This document shows, piece by piece, positions 16,906 to 24,477 of a stretch of 64,000 nt of DNA. The notes beneath the pieces were generated by a model that did no database searches, had not been told where the DNA came from, and saw nothing but the letters and a program-made list of their open reading frames with translations. How positions within the stretch are numbered: position 1 is the stretch's first letter; every line of letters starts with the position of its first letter. The position numbers and the translations under genes are program-made. Source of the DNA: Oxalobacteraceae bacterium UBA6704 (GTDB taxonomy: Bacteria; Pseudomonadota; Gammaproteobacteria; Burkholderiales; Burkholderiaceae_D); the NCBI GenBank assembly GCA_002454505.1, contig DKJA01000180.1, positions 13,377 to 77,376 of the forward strand, read 5' to 3'.

Positions 16906-17511
16906 ATGACCAGCGACCCTAGAATACCACGCCACACTCTTGCGCAACCAGTCGTTACCGCACAGATACAGACCCCGTCAAAAGGCCAGTTGCGCAAGGA
17001 ACTGCTGGGCACGCGCCGGGGCCTCGATGCCGCCACGCGGGCGCAGTGGGATGCCGACATCTGCCGCCATATCGTCGAATGGTGGCACACCTCCCGAATA
17101 CCCGCATTGGGCGTCTACTGGCCGCTGCGGGACGAGCCGGACCTGCACCCCGCCTACGCCGAACTGGCGCGGCTGGGCGTGCAGCTGCTGCTGCCCGTCG
17201 TGCTGAAAAAAGATGCACCGCTGGATTTCGCGCTGTGGCAGATCGGCGAACCGCTCGTGCAGGATGCGATGGGCATCGCCGTACCGGCCGAGCTGCGCAT
17301 CGAACCGTATCCGCCGGCGCTGGTGGTGCCCTGCCTGGGATTCAATTCGGCAGGATTCCGGCTGGGCTACGGCGGCGGCTTCTACGACCGCACGCTGGAA
17401 AAAGCACCGCGGCCGGCGACGATCGGCATCGCGTATTCGTGCCTGGAGGCGGAGTTCGGCAACGATGGCCACGATGTGGCTTTGGACCGTATCATCACGG
17501 AAGCTGGCTAA
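16906..17511 (+). CDS. 5-formyltetrahydrofolate cyclo-ligase
   Basis: ATP-dependent conversion of 5-formyl-THF to 5,10-methenyl-THF, part of folate one-carbon metabolism. From the ATG at 16906 it has 201 residues, normal for the family. The N-terminal basic helix KGQLRKELLGTRRGLD and the C-terminal signature RLGYGGGFYDRTL (about 148-160) support the call; the latter is the conserved ATP/phosphate loop. The gene is divergent from the transglycosylase and convergent with metF, another folate enzyme, with a palindromic repeat at the junction. Confidence 0.93.
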   Translation: MTSDPRIPRHTLAQPVVTAQIQTPSKGQLRKELLGTRRGLDAATRAQWDADICRHIVEWWHTSRIPALGVYWPLRDEPDLHPAYAELARLGVQLLLPVVLKKDAPLDFALWQIGEPLVQDAMGIAVPAELRIEPYPPALVVPCLGFNSAGFRLGYGGGFYDRTLEKAPRPATIGIAYSCLEAEFGNDGHDVALDRIITEAG

Positions 17512-17517
17512 AAAAAG

Positions 17518-17556
17518 TTGCCCGAAAAATGGGGTCTGTCCCCATTTTTCAGGCAA
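17518..17556. repeat. Palindromic repeat between convergent genes (GGGGTCTGTCCCC core)
   Basis: A near-perfect inverted repeat: TTGCCCGAAAAATGGGG on the left pairs with CCCCATTTTTCAGGCAA on the right around TCTGT. The arms hold A- and T-runs, so either strand would fold into a hairpin followed by U residues. It lies between the convergent ends of the cyclo-ligase gene and metF and probably acts as a bidirectional terminator. The core is a variant of the palindromes at 5541-5642 and 20367-20473. Confidence 0.8.
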
Positions 17557-17560
17557 TGTT

Positions 17561-18391
17561 TCACTTCACCAGCCGCTGCCAGATGGCGGTGGTGGCGGCC
17601 ACCTGGTTCATGCTGTAGAAGTGCAGGCCGGGGGCGCCGCCGGCGAGCAGGCGCTCGCACAGGGCGGTGACGACGTCGAGGCCGAAGGCCTTGATCGATG
17701 CGCTGTCATCGCCGAAGCTGGACAGCTTCAGCCGCACCCAGCGGGGAATCTCGGCGCCGCACATGTCCGAGAAGCGCATCAGCTGCGTGGTGTTGATGAT
17801 CGGCATGATGCCGGCCACGATGGGCACGGTGACGCCCGCCTTCTGCGCCGCGTCGACGAACTGGAAGTACGCGTCGGCGTTGTAGAAGTACTGCGTGATC
17901 GCCGCATTGGCGCCCGCGTTCACCTTGCGGACGAATGCGTCGAAATCGGCCTGCGGCGACTTCGCCTGAGGGTGCACTTCAGGGTAGGCGGCCACTTCGA
18001 TGTGGAACCAGTCGCCCGTCTCGGCGCGGATGAATTCCACCAGCTCGTTGGCATAACGGAACTCGCCGGCCGCGCCGTAGCCGCTGGGCAGGTCGCCGCG
18101 CAGCGCGACGAGCCGCTTGATGCCGTGCGACTTGTATTGCTGCAGGATGCCGCGGATCGATTCGCGGGTGCCGCCCACGCACGACAGGTGCGGCGCCGCG
18201 TCTTCGCCGGCGGCGAGGATTTCCAGCACGGTGTCCAGCGTGCCCTGCTGGGTGGTGCCGCCCGCGCCGAACGTCACGGAGAAATATTTCGGGTGCAGCT
18301 CGGACAGCTTGGCGCGCGTCACGCGCAGCTTTTCAGCCCCTTCCGCCGTCTTCGGCGGAAAGAACTCGATACTAAAATTGTGGTCAGCCAT
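17561..18391 (-). CDS. metF: 5,10-methylenetetrahydrofolate reductase
   Basis: FAD-dependent reduction of methylene-THF to 5-methyl-THF, the methyl donor for methionine synthesis. At 276 residues it is the bacterial catalytic-only form. Conserved blocks include FSIEFFPPKTAEG at the start, YFSVTFGAGG (substrate/FAD region) near residue 36, RGDLPSG, and FVRKVNAGANAAITQYFYN near 150-170. The ATG at 18391 overlaps the stop of the upstream small membrane gene by eight bases. The run ahcY, small membrane protein, metF groups the methyl cycle with one-carbon supply. Confidence 0.96.
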   Translation of the reverse strand: MADHNFSIEFFPPKTAEGAEKLRVTRAKLSELHPKYFSVTFGAGGTTQQGTLDTVLEILAAGEDAAPHLSCVGGTRESIRGILQQYKSHGIKRLVALRGDLPSGYGAAGEFRYANELVEFIRAETGDWFHIEVAAYPEVHPQAKSPQADFDAFVRKVNAGANAAITQYFYNADAYFQFVDAAQKAGVTVPIVAGIMPIINTTQLMRFSDMCGAEIPRWVRLKLSSFGDDSASIKAFGLDVVTALCERLLAGGAPGLHFYSMNQVAATTAIWQRLVK

Positions 18392-18734
18392 CGGCGTCTT
18401 TCAACAACAGGGAGGAAAGGGCCCAGGAAATGATGCTGTACAGCAGTGCGCCACCGACGGCCGCCCAGAAACTCGTCACATTGAAGCCGCTGACGAATTG
18501 CGACACCAGCCAGAACGTGAAGCCGTTGACGATGAAGATGAACAGGCCCAGCGTCAGCACGGTCACGGGCAGGGTCAGCAGCAGCAGCAGGGGGCGGATC
18601 AGCGTATTCACCAGGCCCAGGATGAGCGCCGCAATCAGGGCTGCGCCAACGCTCGTGACGTCGACGGAATGCATCAGGTAAGGCACTGCGAACAGTGCCG
18701 CGGCATTGATGAACCAGGTCAGGACCAAACGCAT
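18384..18734 (-). CDS. Four-helix membrane protein, 'phage holin family' (DUF/PF04020 type)
   Basis: A 116-residue inner-membrane protein with four hydrophobic segments, starting MRLVLTWFINAAALFAVPYL and including GAALIAALILGLVNTLIRPL and a final FWAAVGGALLYSIISWALS. The NTLIRPLLLLLTLPV block is characteristic of the PF04020 family. These proteins carry the label 'phage holin' in databases but are ordinary chromosomal membrane proteins of unknown role. There is no phage context here. The gene sits between ahcY and metF and overlaps the metF start. Confidence 0.85.
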   Translation of the reverse strand: MRLVLTWFINAAALFAVPYLMHSVDVTSVGAALIAALILGLVNTLIRPLLLLLTLPVTVLTLGLFIFIVNGFTFWLVSQFVSGFNVTSFWAAVGGALLYSIISWALSSLLLKDADG

Positions 18735-18766
18735 AAGAAAAAGCCTCGCAGCAAAAAATTCAGTCT

Positions 18767-18796
18767 AAAAAAAGGCCGGCATTGCCGGCCGGCCTT
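18767..18796 (-). terminator. Rho-independent terminator downstream of ahcY
   Basis: On the minus strand, AAGGCCGGC and GCCGGCCTT form a perfect 9-base stem with a 7-base loop, followed by a run of T residues. It begins 12 bases after the ahcY stop codon, so ahcY transcription should end here rather than run into the small membrane protein gene and metF. Confidence 0.85.
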
Positions 18797-18807
18797 CACG
18801 CTGTCGA

Positions 18808-20223
18808 TCAATAACGGTAGTGATCAGGCTTGTAAGGGCCTTCGACTTTCACATTGATGTAGGCGGCCTGCTCTTCCGTCAGTTCGGACAGTTGCGCGTT
18901 CAGCTTTTTCAGCTGCAGGCGGGCAACCTTCTCGTCCAGGTGCTTCGGCAGCGTGTACACGCCTACCGGGTACTGGGCCGTGTTGGCGAACAGTTCGATC
19001 TGGGCGATCGTCTGGTTGGCGAACGACGAGCTCATCACGTACGACGGGTGGCCCGTGCCGCAGCCCAGGTTCACCAGGCGGCCTTCGGCCAGCAGGATGA
19101 TGCGTTTGCCGTCCGGGAAGATCACGTGATCGACCTGCGGCTTGATGTTTTCCCAGGTGTATTTCTTCAGCGCGGCGACGTCGATCTCGTTGTCGAAGTG
19201 GCCGATATTGCAGACGATCGCCTGGTCCTTCATCTTCAGCATGTGCGCTTCGGTGAGGATGTGGTAGTTGCCGGTGCAGGTGACGAAGATGTCGCCGTGT
19301 TCGGCGGCGTAATCCATCGTCACGACGCGGTAGCCTTCCATCGCCGCCTGCAGTGCGCAGATCGGATCGATTTCGGTGACCCACACTTGCGCGGACAGCG
19401 CGCGCATCGCTTGCGCCGAGCCCTTGCCCACGTCGCCGTAGCCGGCGATGACGGCGACCTTGCCGGCGATCATCACGTCGGTGGCGCGCTTGATGCCGTC
19501 GACCAGCGATTCGCGGCAGCCGTACAGGTTGTCGAACTTCGATTTCGTCACGGAGTCGTTGACGTTAATCGCCGGGAAGGCCAGCTTGCCGTCCTTGTGC
19601 ATCTGGTACAGGCGATGCACGCCGGTGGTGGTTTCTTCCGTCACGCCGAGGATTTCCGGCAGGCGCTTCGAGTACCACGTGGCATCTTTCGCCAGGCGGG
19701 CCTTGATCGCGTTGAACAGGCAGATTTCTTCTTCCGAACCGGGATTGTCCAGCACGGAGATGTCTTTTTCGGCACGGGCCCCCAGGTGCAGCAGCAGCGT
19801 TGCATCGCCGCCGTCGTCCAGGATCATGTTCGAGTAGACGCCTTCGCCCGGCCATTCGAAGATGCGGTGGGTGTAGTCCCAGTAGTCATCCAGCGATTCG
19901 CCCTTGATGGCAAACACGGGCGTGCCGGCGGCGGCGATGGCGGCGGCGGCGTGGTCCTGCGTCGAATAGATATTGCACGATGCCCAGCGCACTTGCGCGC
20001 CCAGCGCTTCCAGCGTCTGGATCAGCACGGCGGTCTGGATGGTCATGTGCAGCGAACCGGTGATGCGCGCACCCTTCAGCGGCTGGGCGGCGGCGTATTC
20101 TTCGCGAATCGCCATCAGGCCCGGCATTTCCGTTTCGGCGATCTTGATCTCTTTGTCGCCCCAGCCGGACAGGCCGATGTCGGCAATGATGTAATCCTGG
20201 GAATCTTTGAGTACGGCGTTCAT
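18808..20223 (-). CDS. ahcY: Adenosylhomocysteinase (SAH hydrolase)
   Basis: NAD-dependent hydrolysis of S-adenosylhomocysteine to adenosine and homocysteine, which removes the by-product of methylation. The ATG at 20223 follows a strong AAGGAGG and gives 471 residues beginning MNAVLKDSQDYIIADIGLSG; the ATG at 20238 is less likely. Conserved motifs are TGSLHMTIQTAVLI, the NAD-binding VIAGYGDVGKGSAQAMRA, and the C-terminal VEGPYKPDHYRY with the lysine and tyrosine that contact NAD of the neighbouring subunit. The 5' leader carries an SAH riboswitch that should raise expression when the substrate builds up. Confidence 0.97.
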   Translation of the reverse strand: MNAVLKDSQDYIIADIGLSGWGDKEIKIAETEMPGLMAIREEYAAAQPLKGARITGSLHMTIQTAVLIQTLEALGAQVRWASCNIYSTQDHAAAAIAAAGTPVFAIKGESLDDYWDYTHRIFEWPGEGVYSNMILDDGGDATLLLHLGARAEKDISVLDNPGSEEEICLFNAIKARLAKDATWYSKRLPEILGVTEETTTGVHRLYQMHKDGKLAFPAINVNDSVTKSKFDNLYGCRESLVDGIKRATDVMIAGKVAVIAGYGDVGKGSAQAMRALSAQVWVTEIDPICALQAAMEGYRVVTMDYAAEHGDIFVTCTGNYHILTEAHMLKMKDQAIVCNIGHFDNEIDVAALKKYTWENIKPQVDHVIFPDGKRIILLAEGRLVNLGCGTGHPSYVMSSSFANQTIAQIELFANTAQYPVGVYTLPKHLDEKVARLQLKKLNAQLSELTEEQAAYINVKVEGPYKPDHYRY

Positions 20224-20250
20224 CACGCCTCCTTTCATGTTGAGAAAAAA

Positions 20251-20325
20251 GTGACGTGAGCGCGGTTGCAGAAGTGTCCGAGCCTGGCGAACCGCTGATG
20301 GGTTCGTCGCAACGCTCCTCGGAGA
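20251..20325 (-). promoter_or_regulatory. SAH riboswitch in the ahcY leader
   Basis: Reading the minus strand from 20325, TCCGAG pairs with CTCGGA (P1). The conserved internal segment GAGCGTTGC follows, then a GAACC/GGTTC hairpin (P2) and the invariant CCAGGCTCGG. The downstream CGCTCA can pair with GAGCG as the pseudoknot. The order and conserved bases match the SAH riboswitch known upstream of ahcY in beta- and gammaproteobacteria. It ends about 28 bases before the ahcY start, just ahead of the ribosome site, consistent with control by ligand-dependent exposure of the site. Confidence 0.9.
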
Positions 20326-20366
20326 ACGGGCATTTTATAACAAAAACCCTGAGGCGGGTCCGCAAT

Positions 20367-20473
20367 GGGACTGTCCCCGGTTTCATGGGGCCTGTCCCCG
20401 GGGTTGTTTTTCGCGCGACGGCGAGCGGAGTCAGAAGCGACCCCGGGGACAGTCCCTTGCAGGGACAGTCCCC
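20367..20473. repeat. Four-palindrome intergenic element, copy 2
   Basis: It has the same layout as the element at 5541-5642: palindromes at 20367-20378, 20387-20399, 20445-20456 and 20462-20473, in mirror-image pairs around a central spacer of different sequence. Inner flanks CCCCGGGGTTG and CGACCCCGGGG match those of copy 1. It lies between the metK stop codon (20480) and the SAH riboswitch, so it probably ends or punctuates metK transcription before the ahcY promoter. The palindromes are conserved while the centre is not, which argues for selection on, or recognition of, the hairpins. Confidence 0.85.
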
Positions 20474-20479
20474 GCTGCA

Positions 20480-21646
20480 TCACAGCCCGGCGGCAGCCCG
20501 CAGCGCAGCGGCCTTGTCCGTACGCTCCCAGCTGAACTCCGGCTCTTCGCGGCCGAAGTGGCCGTAGGCGGCCGTCTTCTGGTAGATCGGGCGCAGCAGG
20601 TCCAGCATCTGGACGATGCCTTTCGGGCGCAGGTCGAAGTATTCCTGCACCAGCTCGGCGATCTTCTCGTCCGGGATCACGCCGGTGCCTTCGGTGTAGA
20701 CGGTGATGTTGATCGGACGGGCCACGCCGATCGCATACGACACCTGCACCTGGCACTGGCGCGCCAGGCCGGCGGCGACGACGTTCTTCGCCACGTAGCG
20801 GGCCGCGTAGGCGGCCGAGCGGTCGACCTTCGACGGATCCTTGCCGGAGAACGCGCCGCCGCCGTGCGGGGCTGCGCCGCCGTACGTGTCGACGATGATC
20901 TTGCGGCCGGTCAGGCCGCAGTCGCCCTGCGGGCCGCCGATGACGAAGCGGCCGGTCGGATTGACAAGGAACTTGGTGCCGTTCAGCCATTCCTTCGGCA
21001 GCACGGGACGGATGATCTCTTCGATCACCGCTTCTTCGATCTGCTTGTGCAGCATTTCCGGCGCATGCTGGGTGGACAGCACGACGGTGTCCACTGCCAC
21101 CGGCTTGCCGTTCACATAGCGCAGCGTGACCTGCGATTTCGCGTCCGGGCGCAGCCATGGCAGGCGGCCATCCTTGCGCAGCTGCGACTGGCGTTCCACC
21201 AGGCGGTGCGCGTAGTAGATCGCGGCCGGCATCAGTTCCGGCGTTTCGTCGCAGGCGTAGCCGAACATCAGGCCCTGGTCGCCGGCGCCCTGGTCCAGGT
21301 CGATGCCGGCGCCTTCGTCGACGCCCTGGGCGATGTCCGGCGATTGTTTATCGTAGGCCACCAGCACGGCGCAACCCTTGTAGTCGATGCCGAAATCGGT
21401 GTTGTCGTAGCCGATGCGCTTGATGGTTTCGCGGGCCACCTGGATGTAGTCGACGTTGGCGTGCGTGGTGATTTCGCCGGCCAGCACGACGAGGCCGGTA
21501 TTGCACAGCGTTTCCGCAGCGACGCGGGCCGTCGGATCCTGGGCCAGGATGGCATCGAGGATCGCGTCGGAAATCTGGTCGGCGACTTTATCGGGGTGGC
21601 CTTCCGACACGGATTCGGAAGTGAAGAGGTAATCGGTTGCAGACAT
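20480..21646 (-). CDS. metK: S-adenosylmethionine synthetase
   Basis: Makes S-adenosylmethionine from methionine and ATP, with Mg2+ and K+, as a cytoplasmic tetramer. The ATG at 21646 follows CAGGAGCT and gives 388 residues, the usual length. Signatures include SESVSEGHPDKVADQISDA (ATP/metal binding, near residue 8), GAGDQGLMFGYACDET (near 115) and GGGAFSGKDPSKVDRSAAY (near 260-280). It lies upstream of ahcY on the same strand, the usual methyl-cycle pairing in betaproteobacteria. The region between it and the divergent acyltransferase (21647-21860) is notably AT-rich and must hold both promoters. Confidence 0.97.
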   Translation of the reverse strand: MSATDYLFTSESVSEGHPDKVADQISDAILDAILAQDPTARVAAETLCNTGLVVLAGEITTHANVDYIQVARETIKRIGYDNTDFGIDYKGCAVLVAYDKQSPDIAQGVDEGAGIDLDQGAGDQGLMFGYACDETPELMPAAIYYAHRLVERQSQLRKDGRLPWLRPDAKSQVTLRYVNGKPVAVDTVVLSTQHAPEMLHKQIEEAVIEEIIRPVLPKEWLNGTKFLVNPTGRFVIGGPQGDCGLTGRKIIVDTYGGAAPHGGGAFSGKDPSKVDRSAAYAARYVAKNVVAAGLARQCQVQVSYAIGVARPINITVYTEGTGVIPDEKIAELVQEYFDLRPKGIVQMLDLLRPIYQKTAAYGHFGREEPEFSWERTDKAAALRAAAGL

Positions 21647-21860
21647 CGCAAGCTCCTGAAGTTGATTGGCAGTTGAGCAAAAAATAAATAAGACTGTCGC
21701 AATCAACCATATGGCTTGCGACGCTTTAGCGATATTTTTATTCCGCTTCGCAAGTTGTCTGTTAACTCAGCGGTTACTACTACGTGGTATTTTACGCTTC
21801 TTCAAAAAATTTTGGGCGGAGCAACGCTCCGGTGTTGCAAATGCCCTGCGAAATACTGTA

Positions 21861-22718
21861 ATGCTGCTAAGAACTTTCCGCTTTTTCTCCGCGTTTCCAT
21901 TACCTTTCCTGCATTTTCTCGGCAGCCTGCTGGGGTGGACGGTATTCGCACTGTCGCCATCGCACCGCCGCCGCATGCGCGACAACCTGGCCCGCGCCGG
22001 CTTTTCCAGCCACCTGCCGCAAGCCGTGGCCGAAGCGGGCAAGGCGATCGCCGAACTGCCGTTCATCTGGTGCGCGTCCGACGCCCGCATCGCCAAGCGC
22101 GTTTTCCTGAAGGATTATCACCTGGTCGAAGAACATATCGCGGCCGGCCGCGGCATCGTGTTCCTGACGCCCCACCTGGGCTGCTTTGAAATCACCGCGC
22201 AGCGCGTGTCGCACGATACCGAACTGATGGTCATGTACCGCCCGCCGAAGCAGGAAGCGCTGAAGCCGCTGATGGAAGGCGCGCGCGCGCGCGGCAACCT
22301 GCTGCTGGCGCCGGCCAACCTGTCCGGCGTGCGGATGCTGGCCAAATTCCTCAAGTCCGGCAAGCCGGTCGGCATCCTGCCCGACCAGGTGCCGCAGGAA
22401 GGCGAAGGCGTGTGGGCCGATTTCTTCGGCCGGCCCGCCTACACGATGACGTTGCCGGCCAAGATGGCCAAGCTGGGCGGCAACGCGCCGATCCTGCTGA
22501 CGTATGCCGAGCGGCTGCCGCGCGGCCGCGGCTTCCTGATCCACTTCGTGCCGTTCACGGGTTCGCTGGATGGCGACAACGCGCAGCAGGCGCGCGCCAT
22601 CAACGCGGCGATGGAAAGGCTGATCGCCGGCTGCCCGGCCCAGTATTACTGGAGCTACAACCGCTACAAGGTGCCGCCCGGCGTCACGCCCCCGACCTCG
22701 CCGGCGGAGGCAGCATGA
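21861..22718 (+). CDS. LpxL/HtrB-type lipid A (lysophospholipid) acyltransferase, paralogue 1
   Basis: A 285-residue inner-membrane acyltransferase that probably adds a secondary acyl chain to lipid A. The frame is open from 21666, but the ATG at 21861 gives the normal short N-terminal anchor (MLLRTFRFFSAFPLPFLHFL). The catalytic H-x4-D/E motif appears as TPHLGCFEIT near residues 110-119, followed by VMYRPPKQEALKPLM and the second conserved block VGILPDQVPQEGEGVWADFF. Its stop overlaps the start of the next acyltransferase, and dapF follows in the same way, so the three form a tight operon. Confidence 0.9.
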   Translation: MLLRTFRFFSAFPLPFLHFLGSLLGWTVFALSPSHRRRMRDNLARAGFSSHLPQAVAEAGKAIAELPFIWCASDARIAKRVFLKDYHLVEEHIAAGRGIVFLTPHLGCFEITAQRVSHDTELMVMYRPPKQEALKPLMEGARARGNLLLAPANLSGVRMLAKFLKSGKPVGILPDQVPQEGEGVWADFFGRPAYTMTLPAKMAKLGGNAPILLTYAERLPRGRGFLIHFVPFTGSLDGDNAQQARAINAAMERLIAGCPAQYYWSYNRYKVPPGVTPPTSPAEAA

Positions 22719-23611
22719 AAGTCCTGCTTGGTTTCATGTGGCTGCTGCACTGGCTGCCATTGCCCGTTCTCGGCCGCTTCGGCAAGCTGGTGGGCAACCT
22801 GCTGTTCGTCGTCATGGGCCCGCGCCGCGACATTGCGCTGACCAACCTGCGCCTGGCGATGCCGGAACTGTCGGAAGCAGAGCGCCGCACGATCGCGCGC
22901 CGCCACTTCCAGGCGTATTCGCGCAGCGTGTTCGAGCGCGCCATCCTGTGGTGGGCCAGCGAGGCGCGGCTGCGCCGCCTGATCGTCATCGAAACGAGCG
23001 AAGGCATGCCGCCCGGCGAAATTCCCGTCGCGGCAATGACGGAGAAGCCGACCATCCTGCTGTGCCCGCACTTCGTGTGCCTCGACGTGGGCGGCGCGTC
23101 GATCGCGATGGAGGCCAGCGCCTCGTCGATGTATGTCACGCAGAAGAACGCCACCTTCGACGCGGTGCTGCGTGCCGGCCGGGGAAGGTTCAAACCCGTC
23201 AGACTGTTCACGCGGCAGGACGGCATCAAACCGATCCTGCGCGCGCTGCGCGACCGGCTGCCCTACTTCATGTTGCCCGACATGGACTTCGGCGAGAAGG
23301 ATGCCGAGTTCGTGCCGTTCTTCGGCATTCCCGCCGCGACGCTGACGGCCACGGCCCGCATCGCCGCGACGACCGGCGCGCAGGTGATGCCCGTGATCGC
23401 CACGTTCCTGCCGGATTATCGTGGCTGGCGCGTCAAATTCTATCCGGTGTGGGACAATTATCCGGGCCCCGACATGGTGGCCGCCACGCGCCGCATGAAC
23501 GAGTTCATCGAAGAGCGCGTACGCGAGGCGCCGGCGGAATACTTCTGGACCCACAAGCGTTACAAGACACGGCCCAACGGCGAACCGTCCTTCTATTCGA
23601 ACAAGCGATGA
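22715..23611 (+). CDS. LpxL/LpxM-type lipid A acyltransferase, paralogue 2
   Basis: A second 298-residue acyltransferase, translationally coupled (ATGA) to the first and preceded by CGGAGG. The N-terminal membrane anchor is MKVLLGFMWLLHWLPLPVLG. The active-site region is ILLCPHFVCLDVGGASIAME (near 112-131), with His and Asp of the H-x4-D motif, followed by FMLPDMDFGEKDAEFVPFFG. The C-terminal YFWTHKRYKTRPNGE is typical of the family. Having two adjacent paralogues suggests that each adds a different secondary chain. Its stop overlaps dapF. Confidence 0.9.
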   Translation: MKVLLGFMWLLHWLPLPVLGRFGKLVGNLLFVVMGPRRDIALTNLRLAMPELSEAERRTIARRHFQAYSRSVFERAILWWASEARLRRLIVIETSEGMPPGEIPVAAMTEKPTILLCPHFVCLDVGGASIAMEASASSMYVTQKNATFDAVLRAGRGRFKPVRLFTRQDGIKPILRALRDRLPYFMLPDMDFGEKDAEFVPFFGIPAATLTATARIAATTGAQVMPVIATFLPDYRGWRVKFYPVWDNYPGPDMVAATRRMNEFIEERVREAPAEYFWTHKRYKTRPNGEPSFYSNKR

Positions 23612-24471
23612 AACTCAAATTCACCAAGATGCATGGCGCCGGCAACGACTTCGTCGTCATCGATGCGATCAACCAGCAGATCGATTTCAGCCCGGCGCAA
23701 TGGAAGGCGCTGGCGGACCGCCGCTTCGGCGTCGGCGCGGACCAGCTGCTGGTGGTCGAGAAATCCACCAACCCGGCCTGCGACTTCCGCTACCGCATCT
23801 TCAACAACGATGGCGGCGAAGTGGAACAGTGCGGCAACGGCGCGCGCGCCTTCGTCAAGTTCGTCGCCGAAAAAGGCCTGACGGACCAGCGCAGCATTTC
23901 GGTGGAAACGATGTCCGGCATCATCGCGCCCCGCCTCGAGGAGGACGGCAGCGTGACGGTGGACATGGGCGCGCCCGTCTTCGACGCGGCACGCGTGCCC
24001 TTCGATACGGAAGGCCTGCAAGGCCAGCCGCAAGGCGACGACACGCTGTGGCCGCTGGTGCTGGAGCTGGCCGGCCAGAAGGAAACCGTGCTGGTGTCGG
24101 TGGTTTCGATGGGCAATCCGCACGCGGTGCAGGTGGTGGCCGACGTGGAGACGGCGCCCGTCGAACTGACCGGCCCGCTGATCGAGCATCACGCCCACTT
24201 CCCGAAACGCGTCAACGCCGGTTTCATGCAGGTGGTGGACCGCGGCCACATCCGGCTGCGCGTGTTCGAACGGGGCGCCGGCGAAACGCTGGCCTGCGGC
24301 ACGGGCGCCTGCGCCGCGGCCGTGGCCGGCATCCGCCGCGGCCTGCTGGACTCGCCCGTGCGGGTGGATGCGCGCGGCGGGCAGCTGTCGATCGCGTGGG
24401 CCGGCGAAGGCGAACCCGTGCTGATGACGGGGCCGGCCGTGACCGTCTTCGAAGGTGAAATCACGCTGTAA
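23608..24471 (+). CDS. dapF: Diaminopimelate epimerase
   Basis: Interconverts LL- and meso-diaminopimelate, giving meso-DAP for peptidoglycan and lysine. It has 287 residues, starting MKLKFTKMHGAGNDFVVID. The two catalytic cysteines are in VEQCGNGARAF (near 75) and ETLACGTGACAAAVAG (near 230). The ATG overlaps the preceding acyltransferase stop as ATGA. In many proteobacteria dapF is next to a DUF484 gene and xerC; here those genes lie about 3 kb further on, with a Sel1 protein and a porin in between. Confidence 0.96.
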   Translation: MKLKFTKMHGAGNDFVVIDAINQQIDFSPAQWKALADRRFGVGADQLLVVEKSTNPACDFRYRIFNNDGGEVEQCGNGARAFVKFVAEKGLTDQRSISVETMSGIIAPRLEEDGSVTVDMGAPVFDAARVPFDTEGLQGQPQGDDTLWPLVLELAGQKETVLVSVVSMGNPHAVQVVADVETAPVELTGPLIEHHAHFPKRVNAGFMQVVDRGHIRLRVFERGAGETLACGTGACAAAVAGIRRGLLDSPVRVDARGGQLSIAWAGEGEPVLMTGPAVTVFEGEITL

Positions 24472-24477
24472 TCGCCG

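Noticed and set aside
18384..18734. Possible prophage remnant because of the 'phage holin' family name
   Set aside because: The name is a database label for an ordinary membrane protein family, and no other phage genes are nearby.
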